NCBI GenBank assembly: GCA_009692205.1
Contig: SHZR01000010.1
Coordinates: 1-64,000 of the forward strand
Origin: Gemmatimonadota bacterium
Lineage (GTDB): Bacteria > Gemmatimonadota > Gemmatimonadetes > Longimicrobiales > Gaopeijiaceae
Reading direction: 5' to 3'
Length of the DNA stretch: 64,000 bases
The position numbers were made by a program, and so were the translations under genes. The notes beneath the pieces are model-generated. The model saw nothing but the letters and a program-made list of their open reading frames with translations. It was not told the DNA's origin and made no database searches. Below, in pieces: positions 15,867 through 24,989 of this stretch (within the stretch, counting starts at the first letter, position 1; each line of letters opens with the position of its first letter).

Positions 15867-18011
15867 ATGCGCGAGGGGTTCCTCAAGGTCTTCATCGCCG
15901 CGTCGAGGGTGGCTCTGGCTCTTGCCGTCGTCGCGGGCACGGCGCTTCCGGCCTGGGCCCAAAACGGGAGCAACCCCTACGGCGAGTGGCGCTACATCTG
16001 GGGCGATATGTCGGGCACGCGGTACTCGCCGCTCGACCAGATCGACGCCAGCAACTTCGAGACGCTCGAGACCGCCTGGGTTTGGCGCGGGGACAACTAC
16101 GGCCGCACCGCCGACGGCGTCATGCGGTCCACCCCGATCTACGCCGACGGCATCCTCTATACCGTGGCGGGCACGCGGCGGCAGGTCGTCGCGATCGATC
16201 CGGCAACGGGCGAGACGCTCTGGACGTTCCGTGAGCCGAACACCGTGCGGTGGGAGCGCTCGCCCCGTCAGAACTACGGGCGCGGCGTCGCATACGCCGA
16301 GGTCGACGGACGGGGCGTGATCTATGTGGTGACGCCCGGGTTCTTCCTGCACGCGCTCGACGCCAAGACCGGCGACCCCCTCGAGGGCTTCGGGACCGGG
16401 ATTCCGATCGAAGGGTTCCCGGAGACGGGCACGGTCGACATGTTCGCGACGCTCGGCCACCCCTACGACGTCAACACGGGCATCGACTTGGCCCGCGGCG
16501 CGATCACGACGTCGTCGCCCCCGCTCGTGGTGAACGGCGTGATCATCGTGGGCAACTCGGCTCACCAGGGCGGCGGCTACTCCAATATCGAGAACGTGCC
16601 GGGTGACGTGCAGGCCTTCGACACGCGAACGGGTCAGCACCTGTGGACGTTCCACACGATCCCCCGCGCGGGCGAGTTCGGGAACGAGACCTGGGAGAAC
16701 GACTCCTGGCGCTTCGTGGGCAACGTGAACGTGTGGGCGCCGCTCACGGCCGACCCCGAGCTGAATCTGGTCTACCTCCCGACCGACGCGCCGACGAACG
16801 ACTACTTCGGCGGCTTCCGTCCGGGCAACAACCTGTTCGGCAGCAGCCTGGTCGCGGTCGACATCCGCACCGGTCAGCGCCGCTGGCACTTCCAGATGAT
16901 CCATCACGACATCTGGGACTGGGACTTGCCGGTCTCAGGGATCTTGGTCGACCTGACCGTGAACGGACGCGAGGTCCCCGCGATCGTGCAGACCTCGAAG
17001 CAGACGTTCGTGTACGCGTTCAACCGCGAGACGGGTGAGCCCATCTGGCCGATCGTCGAGCGGCCCGTGCCGCAGGGTAGGGTGCCGGGCGAGTGGTACA
17101 GCCCGACGCAGCCGTTCCCGACCCGGCCGGCGCCGTACGAGCTGCAAGGCCTGAGCATCGACGACCTCGTCGACTTCACGCCCGAGCTGCGGCAGATGGC
17201 GATCGAGAGGACGCGGGACATCAAGTTCGGACCGATCTTCACGCCGTACGTGCACACCGAGGACTCGGAGTTCCGCGCGACGGCCCAGTGCCCTAGCGCG
17301 ACGGGCGGCACGAACATCCCCGGCGGCCCGGTGCTCGACCCCGAAACAGGCATCCTGTACGTGCAGTCGCGTAGGGCGTGCGGCGGCGGCCGCCTCGGCC
17401 CGCCGAACGAGCCCCCCAGCGGAGCGAGCAACGCGCCCGCGGGCGCGCAGCCCGGTGGGCGGGGCGGACGTGGAGGCGGCGCACCGGGCGGCGGTGGTCG
17501 CGGCGGCGCGGGCGGTGGTCGCGGCGGCGATGACGACGGCGGCAACGTGCAGCCGGGTTCCACCCCCGTGGACTTCGTGTCCGCGAGCGGCGGTGGCCTC
17601 GGCACGCTCGACGGCGGCTTGCCAGTGTTCAAGCCGCCCTACGGCAAGATCACGGCGATCGACATGAACACGGGGGAACACCTGTGGTGGATCCCCAACG
17701 GCGAGACGCCGGATCGTATCCGCAACAATCCGCTGCTTCAGGGCATCGACATCGGAAACACCGGCAGTCAGACCGACGCGACCGTGCTGGTCACCCGCAG
17801 CCTGCTGATGTGGGCCGAGGGTAGGGGCGGCCGGGCGGTGTGGTACGCGGCCGACAAGCGGACCGGCGAGCGCATCGGCTCGGTGGAGCTCCCGGCAGGG
17901 TCGAGCACCGCACCCATGACGTTCCTGCACGAGGGCGTGCAGTACGTCGTGGTTCCGATCGCAGGAGGCGGCGTCCCGGGCTCACTCGTGGCCTTGCGGC
18001 TGCCGCAGTAG
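15867..18011 (+). CDS. Secreted PQQ-dependent dehydrogenase (quinoprotein, glucose-dehydrogenase-like)
   Basis: The 714-residue protein has a signal peptide ending PAWAQ near residue 32 and an eight-bladed PQQ propeller. Diagnostic segments are GTRYSPLDQIDASNFETLE, MIHHDIWDWDLP (active-site Asp region), and VPGEWYSPTQPFPT. It probably oxidises a sugar or alcohol in the periplasm. It lacks the membrane anchor of mGDH. A Gly/Arg-rich low-complexity insert (about residues 524-563) interrupts the propeller. GAGG precedes ATG 15867. The substrate is unassigned. Confidence 0.85.
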   Translation: MREGFLKVFIAASRVALALAVVAGTALPAWAQNGSNPYGEWRYIWGDMSGTRYSPLDQIDASNFETLETAWVWRGDNYGRTADGVMRSTPIYADGILYTVAGTRRQVVAIDPATGETLWTFREPNTVRWERSPRQNYGRGVAYAEVDGRGVIYVVTPGFFLHALDAKTGDPLEGFGTGIPIEGFPETGTVDMFATLGHPYDVNTGIDLARGAITTSSPPLVVNGVIIVGNSAHQGGGYSNIENVPGDVQAFDTRTGQHLWTFHTIPRAGEFGNETWENDSWRFVGNVNVWAPLTADPELNLVYLPTDAPTNDYFGGFRPGNNLFGSSLVAVDIRTGQRRWHFQMIHHDIWDWDLPVSGILVDLTVNGREVPAIVQTSKQTFVYAFNRETGEPIWPIVERPVPQGRVPGEWYSPTQPFPTRPAPYELQGLSIDDLVDFTPELRQMAIERTRDIKFGPIFTPYVHTEDSEFRATAQCPSATGGTNIPGGPVLDPETGILYVQSRRACGGGRLGPPNEPPSGASNAPAGAQPGGRGGRGGGAPGGGGRGGAGGGRGGDDDGGNVQPGSTPVDFVSASGGGLGTLDGGLPVFKPPYGKITAIDMNTGEHLWWIPNGETPDRIRNNPLLQGIDIGNTGSQTDATVLVTRSLLMWAEGRGGRAVWYAADKRTGERIGSVELPAGSSTAPMTFLHEGVQYVVVPIAGGGVPGSLVALRLPQ

Positions 18012-18035
18012 TAGGCAGCGAATCCGCGTAGAGCA

Positions 18036-18080
18036 AAGCGCCGGCGGCCCCTTCGCTAACTGCGAGGGCCGCCGGCGCTT
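18036..18080. terminator. Bidirectional terminator-like hairpin
   Basis: AAGCGCCGGCGGCC (18036-18049) pairs perfectly over 14 bp with GGCCGCCGGCGCTT (18067-18080), and a few more inner pairs close the loop. It lies between the convergent PQQ and NHL genes. The U-tract is weak on both sides. Confidence 0.7.
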
Positions 18081-18101
18081 CGTGCGTACATCGGTCGTTA
18101 C

Positions 18102-19175
18102 CTACATGGGCATGAACATCGTCATGCCGCTCAGCGAGACCTCGCCGACGTAGATGTTGCCCATCGCGTCCACCGTGACGCCCTCACCCATCGTCCCGTA
18201 CTCGGCTTCTCCTTCCCGGGTGGACGGGTGCGGCTCGATGAAGTTGGTGACCGTACCGTCCTTCGCGCTGCCGATGTAGACCCCGCGTCGCATGCCGGGA
18301 TTGCGCTCGTCACCCGACTCCGAGTCGAGCACGTACATGACGTCGTTGGCGTCGATGAAGACGTCGTTCGGCCGGCCGAACTGACGCCACTCCTCCACGA
18401 AACGAAACTCGGCGTCGAAGATCTGGATGCGGCTGTTCCCACGGTCGGCGACGAACAGGCGCCCCTGCGAGTCGAACGCCATCGCGTGGGGCACGGCGAA
18501 CTGACCGGGGCCACTTCCGAACTCGCCGAAGCTCCCGAGATACGTTCCGTCGGCCGCGAAGCGAGAGATGCGCCCGGGGCCGGACATACCCGAGTGGCCC
18601 TCCGACACGAGGATCTCGCCGTTCGGCGCGACGATGACGTCGTTCGGGTCGTCCAGAGCCGCAGGCGGGTCGCCTGCGGTTCCCGGCGTCCCAAGCACCA
18701 AGAGGATCACGCCCTCCGGGCTGAACTTCACGACCTGGTTACCCTTCCGGGCCGCGTCGGGGTTGGCCTCGAGCTCCGCTGCCCGCGCCCCGCGCCCGTC
18801 GGTGACCCACACGTTGCCCTCACGGTCCACGTACATGCCGTGCGGGCGGACGAACATGTCGGCCCCGAAGCTGGCGAGCAGCATGCCGTTGCCGTTGAAG
18901 CGCATCACCGTCGGGTCGTCGGAGGTGATGCAGTTATCCGCGCCGCATCGCTCGAAGACCCAGATGTCGGTACCGTTCGGATCCATGTAGACGCCGCTCA
19001 CCCGACCCCACTGGCGACCGGCGGAAAGGACACCCCAGTTGCGGTGGGTCATGTACGACCTCGGCGCGCCAGCCGCCGCCTCGGCCGCGGGCTCTCCCTC
19101 GCCACCGCAGGCGGCAAGGGTCAGGAGTGCGAGCGGCAAGAACGCCGCGCTTCTATTCAAGTAGGAAGTCGACAT
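18102..19175 (-). CDS. NHL-repeat six-bladed propeller lipoprotein
   Basis: The 357-residue protein has a lipoprotein signal (ALLTLAAC) and then repeated NHL-type blades such as RPHGMYVDREGNVWVTD, DPNDVIVAPNGEILVSE, and VPHAMAFDSQGRLFVADRGNSRIQIFD. It is like the peptidyl-amidating-lyase-type propellers of environmental bacteria. ATG 19175 is chosen because it begins the signal peptide; the in-frame extension upstream is Pro/Ser-rich and unlike a signal. The binding target or enzymatic activity is unknown. Confidence 0.85.
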   Translation of the reverse strand: MSTSYLNRSAAFLPLALLTLAACGGEGEPAAEAAAGAPRSYMTHRNWGVLSAGRQWGRVSGVYMDPNGTDIWVFERCGADNCITSDDPTVMRFNGNGMLLASFGADMFVRPHGMYVDREGNVWVTDGRGARAAELEANPDAARKGNQVVKFSPEGVILLVLGTPGTAGDPPAALDDPNDVIVAPNGEILVSEGHSGMSGPGRISRFAADGTYLGSFGEFGSGPGQFAVPHAMAFDSQGRLFVADRGNSRIQIFDAEFRFVEEWRQFGRPNDVFIDANDVMYVLDSESGDERNPGMRRGVYIGSAKDGTVTNFIEPHPSTREGEAEYGTMGEGVTVDAMGNIYVGEVSLSGMTMFMPM

Positions 19176-19321
19176 CGATGGCTCACCGTAGGGAAATGGG
19201 CTCGGCGACGAAGATGGTCGGGAGCGTACACGCGGGCCAGTGCCCTGCACCCCTGAATGCCCCTTCCGCTCCGTTGGACTTCGGCGGTAGATGGGTCGGC
19301 CCTAACGGGCCATATTTCGGG

Positions 19322-19726
19322 ATGCGACTTCAGCTACGAAAGCTCCCGGCACTCGCGGTGGTGGCGGCGATCTCCCTCGCCGGCTGCGAGAGCACCAACA
19401 CTCTCGATCCGAGCCAGATCACCGTCGTCTCCCTCTCCGACTACTTCTCCTTCAGCGCGACCGCGCTCGACAACGTGAGCGACGGCGAGAGGTACTTCTT
19501 GTCGATGACGGCAACCCAGGCGGTGGTCGACGTCACGCAGGCCATCAGCTCTGGCACCGCCATCCTTCAGATCAGGGGCGGCGGCGGCACCGTCTTCTAC
19601 CAGGAGGACATCAAGACGCGGTCGACGCTACGCACCCCCCTGGCTGCCGCAGGCTTGTGGCAGGTCGACGTTGTGCTGACGAAGGTGTCGGGCGAGTTCA
19701 GCTTTACGATCCTCGGCACGCCATGA
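19322..19726 (+). CDS. Small lipoprotein of unknown function
   Basis: The 134-residue product has a lipobox (ISLAGC) near residue 22 and a beta-rich remainder (FSFSATALDNVSDGERYFLS, then WQVDVVLTKVSGEFSFTIL). ATG 19322 is the signal-peptide start; the longer in-frame reading covers the divergent NHL gene. It looks like a secreted beta-sandwich domain. No family is recognised. Confidence 0.65.
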   Translation: MRLQLRKLPALAVVAAISLAGCESTNTLDPSQITVVSLSDYFSFSATALDNVSDGERYFLSMTATQAVVDVTQAISSGTAILQIRGGGGTVFYQEDIKTRSTLRTPLAAAGLWQVDVVLTKVSGEFSFTILGTP

Positions 19727-20159
19727 GTATCCGGGGGCGGGGCCAGTCCTCGCGTACCACACGGACGCTGAGGCCATCGGCGCCGGGGCGTTCCTCTCCA
19801 TTCCCGTCCCGCAGCTCGCCGCCGGCTTCGCGATCGTCCCAAACTTCGTTTGGTTCTTCCCGGACGGTTACGACTATTTCGAGGTCAATGGGGACGTGGT
19901 ATACAACTTCCCCGTTTCCGCGGATTCGCCGGTGGCGCCGTTCGCGTTGGCGGGCCTGAACTGGTCGCGCACGTCGATCGACCTCGGGGGGACATTCGGT
20001 TCAGTGTCGAACTCGGACATCGGCCTCAACCTCGGCGGTGGAGTCAACTTCAACGCAGGGTCCCTGAGCCCCTTCGCGGGTGCGAAGTTCGAAATCCAGG
20101 ACGGCACGGGTTTCGTGATCTTCGGGGGCATCGGCTTCGCGATCGGCGGCGGCGCCTAA
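19723..20159 (+). pseudogene. Porin-like outer-membrane barrel lacking its N-terminus
   Basis: The frame from about 19734 reads GAGPVLAYHTDAEAIGAGAF and continues to the barrel end GFVIFGGIGFAIGGGA with its stop at 20157-20159. The only in-frame start is a GTG at 19896, deep inside the barrel, and no signal peptide is encoded. An ATG at 19723, overlapping the lipoprotein stop as ATGA, is off by one base. One extra G in the G5 tract (19732-19736) would join it, giving MSIRGAGPVLAYH with still no signal peptide. This is most likely a 5'-truncated remnant. Confidence 0.6.
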
Positions 20160-20180
20160 GCCCTTCTTTCCGGTTGGACC

Positions 20181-20220
20181 GGGCCGGATCGCCACACGGC
20201 GATCCGGCCCGTCTTGTTCC
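20181..20220 (+). terminator. Rho-independent terminator
   Basis: GGGCCGGATCGCC (20181-20193), loop ACAC and GGCGATCCGGCCC (20198-20210) form a perfect 13-bp stem, followed by the T-rich GTCTTGTTCC. It ends the lipoprotein/porin-remnant transcript. Confidence 0.88.
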
Positions 20221-20238
20221 TAGCCAGGACGTTTCACC

Positions 20239-20985
20239 ATGATTCGACTCGACGACGCCGTCGCTCTGGTGACGGGTGGCAGCCGGGGAATCGGCGCCGC
20301 CACCGCGCGCGCCTTCGCCGACGCCGGCGCCCGCGTCGTCATCACGCACCGGGACAGCGCCGCAGCGGCCGAGGAGGTGCGGCGCTCGCTCGCGGGCGAG
20401 GGGCACCGCGTCATCCGCGCGCCCGCTGCGGATACGAAAGCCATCGAGGCCACCGCCGCGTCTGTCGCAGCGACCGAGGGAAGGCTCGACGTGCTGGTCA
20501 ACAACGCCGCGCTGACGAAGGTGATCCCGCACGGCGACATGGAAGCGCTCGACGACGCCCTCTTCGACTCCATCCTGGCGACCAACGTGCGTGGCGTATT
20601 CGCCACCGTGCGCGCGTTCCGGAAGCTGCTCGAGGCGGGCGACGGGGGCGTCGTGGTCAACATCTCGTCGCTCGCCGCCAAGACGGCCGGCGGCAGCAAC
20701 ATCGCGTACTGCGCCTCCAAGGCGGCCGTCGACAACCTGACCGTGGCGCTCGCGCGCGCGCTCGCCCCGAAGATCCGCGTGCTGTCGGTCGCGCCAGGGC
20801 TCGTGGACACCCAGTTCACGAGCGGCTGGGATCCGGCGGTGCGACAGCGCTACCTGGACCGCTCGCCTCTCGGGCGGCTGCCCACGCCCGACGACGTCGC
20901 GCTCGCGGTCCTCGCCGCGGTGACCCACCTCCCGTCGACCACCGGCGCGATCATCCCCGTGGACGGAGGACGCCCGCTCGGCTAG
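20239..20985 (+). CDS. SDR-family oxidoreductase (FabG-like)
   Basis: The 248-residue classical SDR has the cofactor motif TGGSRGIG (about residues 13-20), NNAA, a catalytic Ser in NISS, YCASK, and a C-terminal IPVDGGRPLG. It probably reduces a ketone or oxidises a secondary alcohol with NAD(P). The substrate is unknown. It starts just after a terminator and converges with the RidA gene 12 nt away. Confidence 0.87.
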   Translation: MIRLDDAVALVTGGSRGIGAATARAFADAGARVVITHRDSAAAAEEVRRSLAGEGHRVIRAPAADTKAIEATAASVAATEGRLDVLVNNAALTKVIPHGDMEALDDALFDSILATNVRGVFATVRAFRKLLEAGDGGVVVNISSLAAKTAGGSNIAYCASKAAVDNLTVALARALAPKIRVLSVAPGLVDTQFTSGWDPAVRQRYLDRSPLGRLPTPDDVALAVLAAVTHLPSTTGAIIPVDGGRPLG

Positions 20986-20997
20986 TCCCGGGGCGGC

Positions 20998-21483
20998 CTA
21001 CGACCCGCTGGGCAACACCGCGGTGCACTCCATCTCCACCCGGGCGCCCAGGGTCAGACCGCCCACCACGACCGCGGTCCGCAGCGGCTGGGCCGGGAAG
21101 TACTCGGCGTAGACCGCTCGCATGGCGTCCAAGTCGGCGGCGTCCCCGAGAAAGACGGAGCACTGGGCCACGTCCCGAGCAGCGGCGCCCGCGGCTTCCA
21201 GCACGTCGATGACGTTCTCGAGCACCTGCCGGGTCTCCGCTCCGATGCCACCCTCGACCAACTGGGGCGGGACGGCTCCAGGCACCGTGCCGGCCATCGC
21301 CCAGATCCACACCAGGTCGCCGCTCTTCACGCCGGCCGGCGGCGCCGAATCGCCCCACGGCCGGAGGAACTCCGACGCGCTCGGCGTCGGCGGCTCCTCG
21401 ACGCTCCGGTCGGCGCGCCGCTCGATCGTGCAGCCGCCGAGCGCGACCACCGCGACGACCGTCGCCACGGGCGCGCGTCTCAT
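20998..21483 (-). CDS. RidA-family protein with a lipoprotein signal
   Basis: The 161-residue protein joins a short lipoprotein signal (VVALGGC, residues about 12-18) to a RidA/YjgF domain. The domain carries the family's GDLVWIWAMAG region and closes with RVEMECTAVLP, including the arginine used for enamine/imine hydrolysis. RidA proteins are normally cytosolic, so export to the envelope is unusual. ATG 21483 overlaps the transporter stop as ATGA, suggesting a functional link with that transporter. Confidence 0.8.
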   Translation of the reverse strand: MRRAPVATVVAVVALGGCTIERRADRSVEEPPTPSASEFLRPWGDSAPPAGVKSGDLVWIWAMAGTVPGAVPPQLVEGGIGAETRQVLENVIDVLEAAGAAARDVAQCSVFLGDAADLDAMRAVYAEYFPAQPLRTAVVVGGLTLGARVEMECTAVLPSGS

Positions 21484-22712
21484 GTGGCCACGACCTGACG
21501 GACGGCCGCCTTCGGGTCGTTCACGCGCTGGAGCAGCACCAGCCCCACGATGAAGAGCAGGGCGATCGCGAGGAAGGCAGGACGCTGGTTGCCTCCGGCG
21601 AGGTAGGTCGTGAACCCGAAGATCAGCGGCCCGAAGATCGATGAGCTCTTCCCGCAGAGCGCGTAGAACCCGAACATCTCCGACTCGCGGCCTCTTGGGA
21701 TCAATGAGGCCATGAACGCGCGGCTCGCCGCCTGCGCGGATCCGAGCCCGAGACCGCCGATCACCGCCATGCCGTAGAAGAGTCTCGGGTCGCGGACGAA
21801 GTAGACACTGACGCAGGTGACGATCCAGAGGAGGAGCACGCCGGTCAGCACCTTCTTCGGTCCGATCCTGTCGGTCGGCTTCGCGAGTGAAAACGCCCCC
21901 ACCAGAGCCGAAAGCTGCACGATCAAGAACAGCACGATGGTGCCCTGCTGGTCGAAGCCGAACGTCTCGGTTGCCACGACGCCCGCGAAGACGATGATCG
22001 TGAGGATGGCATCGATGTAGAAGAAGAACGCGAAAAGGAAGTTGCGGAGCTCCTTGAGCGCCCACACCTCGCCCACGATCGTCTTGAAGTTGGTGACCCC
22101 CCAGCGCGCGGCGGCCGGAATCGTCATCCCTCTGTGGGTATCGGCGGGCAGAACCAGGAACGCGGGTATCGAGAAGAGGAGAAAGAACCCCGCCACCATG
22201 AGCCACACCAGGTCGATGTTGTCCCCCACGAGGGGTATCGCCAGGAGCAGCGCGACCGCGGAGCCCAGATAGCCAACGCCGAAGCCGAGTCCTGAGATCC
22301 AACCCTGCTTCTCACGGGGTGCGAGGTCCGGCAAGTACGCGTTGTAGAAGACCACCGCGCTCTCGAATCCGACCTGCGCGATCACGAAGATCACGAGCCC
22401 CCTCACCGCCATCCCTTCGTCGAGGGACGTCATCATCGCTACGCCGAGGACGCATACGATGGTGTAGAACAGCATGAACTTCTTCCTGCCGCCTCCTCGG
22501 TCCGCGATCGCACCGAAAAGAGGGACCGAGAGGGCAACGATCAGCGCCGCCAGCGCGTCGGCCCAGCTGAGCCACAGCTCCCCCGTCCCCCCCTCACCCG
22601 CCACCACGAACCCCGCATAGAAGACAGGGAAGACCGCGGTGGTGACCACTGCCGAGTAGGACGAGTTGGCGAAGTCGAACATCGCCCAGGCACCGACTTG
22701 CTTCCGGCCCAC
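21480..22712 (-). CDS. UMF1-family MFS transporter
   Basis: The 410-residue protein has about 12 membrane helices. It opens with VGAWAMFDFANSSYSAVV, the hallmark of the UMF1 (Atg22-like) branch of the major facilitator superfamily. GTG 22712 has GGGAG 10 nt upstream. It heads a two-gene unit with the RidA lipoprotein. The substrate is unknown; Atg22 relatives export amino acids. Confidence 0.85.
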   Translation of the reverse strand: MGRKQVGAWAMFDFANSSYSAVVTTAVFPVFYAGFVVAGEGGTGELWLSWADALAALIVALSVPLFGAIADRGGGRKKFMLFYTIVCVLGVAMMTSLDEGMAVRGLVIFVIAQVGFESAVVFYNAYLPDLAPREKQGWISGLGFGVGYLGSAVALLLAIPLVGDNIDLVWLMVAGFFLLFSIPAFLVLPADTHRGMTIPAAARWGVTNFKTIVGEVWALKELRNFLFAFFFYIDAILTIIVFAGVVATETFGFDQQGTIVLFLIVQLSALVGAFSLAKPTDRIGPKKVLTGVLLLWIVTCVSVYFVRDPRLFYGMAVIGGLGLGSAQAASRAFMASLIPRGRESEMFGFYALCGKSSSIFGPLIFGFTTYLAGGNQRPAFLAIALLFIVGLVLLQRVNDPKAAVRQVVAT

Positions 22713-22860
22713 TCGTGACTCCCGTGAGGTGAGGACGAAGCACGGTAGCGCCCGCGATGCGCGAGAGTCCAGCGAATCGTGAAGGCGGGCGCGGTTGCGT
22801 CCTCCGCGGCCCGGCGCGAATCTCAGCCGCCCCGGCTACACACCCTTCCCCCACCCCTCC

Positions 22861-23637
22861 ATGAACAGACTCGCAGGCAAGCGCGTCCTCATCACCGGTG
22901 CGTCATCCGGATTCGGAGCAGCCATGGCTCGGAGGTTCGCCGAGCAGGGCTGCGACCTCCTCCTCTCCGCGCGGCGGATCGAGCGCGTCGAGGCCCTGGG
23001 CACCGAGCTCAGGAAGGCGCACCCGGTCGAGGTGCGAGTGGACGCTCTGGACGTGACAGAACGCGATGCCGTCGCGGCCTACGTCGCGGATTTGGCGGCC
23101 GAGAGGCTCATCCCCGACATCCTCGTGAACAACGCCGGGAAGGCTCGCGGCCTCGACAAGCTGCATGAGGGAAGCCTGGAACACTGGGAGGACATGATCG
23201 ACACGAACGTGAAGGGGCTTCTCTACATGACGCGCGCGATGGTCCCGCACATGGTCGCGCGGAACTCGGGGCACGTGGTCAACATCGGTAGCATCGCGGG
23301 GCACTGGACATACCCGAAGGGCGCGGTCTACAACGCGACCAAGGCCGGCGTGAAAGCCATCACCGAGGGCCTGAACATGGATCTCCTCGGCACCAAGATT
23401 CGCGTCTCGAGCGTGGACCCCGGCATGTCCGAGACCGAGTTCAGCGACGTCCGCTTCGACGGTGACACGGGCCGCGCCAAGGACGTCTACAAGGGGGTCA
23501 AGCCGCTCTCCGCCGACGATGTCGCGGACGTGGTCCTCTACGTCACCAACCTGCCCGAGCACGTCAACATCCTGGATGTCGTGATGATGCCTACGGCGCA
23601 ACGCGCCGCCACGCTCGTGCATAGAGAGGGGGCTTGA
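22861..23637 (+). CDS. SDR-family NADP-dependent 3-hydroxy acid dehydrogenase (YdfG-like)
   Basis: The 258-residue SDR has TGASSGFG, NNAG, IGSIAGHW, YNATKAGV and SSVDPGMSETEFSDVRF, matching the YdfG group that oxidises serine, threonine and other 3-hydroxy acids. ATG 22861 is used because the 22 residues upstream are Pro-rich and non-homologous. Its stop overlaps the next transporter's TTG start as TTGA. Confidence 0.87.
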   Translation: MNRLAGKRVLITGASSGFGAAMARRFAEQGCDLLLSARRIERVEALGTELRKAHPVEVRVDALDVTERDAVAAYVADLAAERLIPDILVNNAGKARGLDKLHEGSLEHWEDMIDTNVKGLLYMTRAMVPHMVARNSGHVVNIGSIAGHWTYPKGAVYNATKAGVKAITEGLNMDLLGTKIRVSSVDPGMSETEFSDVRFDGDTGRAKDVYKGVKPLSADDVADVVLYVTNLPEHVNILDVVMMPTAQRAATLVHREGA

Positions 23638-24908
23638 GCGAAGGGGCTACTGGCCCCACATCCGCCTTCCCGCGGGGGCACGCCGCGGGGGAGACTCGAG
23701 CGCCGGCGGCGGCGGGACCGATCACGGAGCCCGATCGCCCGCTCCTGATCGTCTTCACACTCTGGCTGCTGGTCTTTTCGTCGGCGAGCCAGACCATGAT
23801 CATCGCGCCGATCCTCCCGATCATCGGCGAAGAGCTCGACATCGCGGACGCGGCGCTCGGCACGCTCGTGTCCGCTTACTCCCTCATGGTCGGGGTCTTC
23901 GCGATCCTCGCAGGGCCGGTCTCGGACAAGTTCGGCAGGCGTCGGATCCTCCTGCTCGGCTGCGGTGCGATGACGGGCGCGCTCGTCCTGCACACGTTCG
24001 CCGTCGACTACTTCTCCTTCCTGCTCGTGCGTCTCCTCGCGGGCAGCGCGGGAGGCGTCCTGAGCGGCGCGGCCGTCTCCTACATCGGCGACGCGTTCGC
24101 GTATGGGCGACGCGGTTGGGCGACGGGCTGGGTCCTGAGCGGCGCGGCGGTCGGCCAAATCGCCGGCATCCCCCTCGGGATCGTCATGGCGGTGCGCTGG
24201 GGGGTCTCCTCACCGTTCTACGTGTTCGCGGCGACGATGGCACTGACCGTCCTGCTGCTGTACTTCGGAGTGCCGCAGCCCGAGGTGCGCAGGACCCAGC
24301 ACCCGCTCACGGTGCGCAGAGCCGCCGCAGACTACGTGGCCATGCTCAAGCGGCCGGAGGTGGCGTGGGCCGCGGCGGCCTTCTTCCTCATGTTCCTCGG
24401 TGTGTCGGTCTTCCTCATCTATCTACCGACGTGGCTCGAGCGAAACTTGGGGGCGACCGGCGACGAGATCGCGCTCATGTTCCTCGTGGGCGGCCTTGCG
24501 AACGTGGTCACGGGCCCGCAGGCCGGTAAGCTGTCCGACAGGATCGGCCGCAAGGGCATCATCCTGCTCGCCTGCATCGGACTCTCGATCGTCATGCTGC
24601 TCACGGTCCCGCTCGTCACGAGCCTCTTCAGGGCGTACGTGTTCTTCTTCATCATCATGGTCCTGGTCGCGATGCGCGTCAGTCCCTTCTCGGCGCTCCT
24701 CACCACGCTCGTTCAGGACGAGAAGCGCGGCTCCCTCATGAGCCTCACGGTGGCGCTGGGACAGATGGGCTTCGCGCTCGGCGGCGCCATCGCCGGCCCC
24801 CTGTTCGCAGGCGCAGGATACTTCTCCAACGCCGTGCTCGGCGCGGTCTTCGTGCTGGGCATGGGCCTCATCGTCTGGTACCGCATCCCGGAGCCCCAGG
24901 CGTCCTGA
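23634..24908 (+). CDS. MFS transporter (DHA1-like)
   Basis: The 424-residue protein has 12 predicted helices. Motif A is GPVSDKFGRRRILLLG after helix 2 (about residues 93-108) and a second copy, GKLSDRIGRKGIILL, lies in the C-terminal half. A soluble 35-residue N-terminus precedes the first helix, so a start further inside is possible. TTG 23634 is supported by its TTGA overlap with the SDR gene. The substrate is unknown. Confidence 0.85.
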   Translation: MSEGATGPTSAFPRGHAAGETRAPAAAGPITEPDRPLLIVFTLWLLVFSSASQTMIIAPILPIIGEELDIADAALGTLVSAYSLMVGVFAILAGPVSDKFGRRRILLLGCGAMTGALVLHTFAVDYFSFLLVRLLAGSAGGVLSGAAVSYIGDAFAYGRRGWATGWVLSGAAVGQIAGIPLGIVMAVRWGVSSPFYVFAATMALTVLLLYFGVPQPEVRRTQHPLTVRRAAADYVAMLKRPEVAWAAAAFFLMFLGVSVFLIYLPTWLERNLGATGDEIALMFLVGGLANVVTGPQAGKLSDRIGRKGIILLACIGLSIVMLLTVPLVTSLFRAYVFFFIIMVLVAMRVSPFSALLTTLVQDEKRGSLMSLTVALGQMGFALGGAIAGPLFAGAGYFSNAVLGAVFVLGMGLIVWYRIPEPQAS

Positions 24909-24989
24909 CGCGCCCCTGTCGCGGTCCGTCGTCGTCTCTATCTTCCAGCTTCCTGCGGTCGCCACCCCCTGGAGCCGGGAAATCCTAGG

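Noticed and set aside
19896-20159. Short gene starting at GTG 19896
   Set aside because: Homologous barrel sequence continues upstream of this GTG without a start, so this is an internal codon of a truncated gene.
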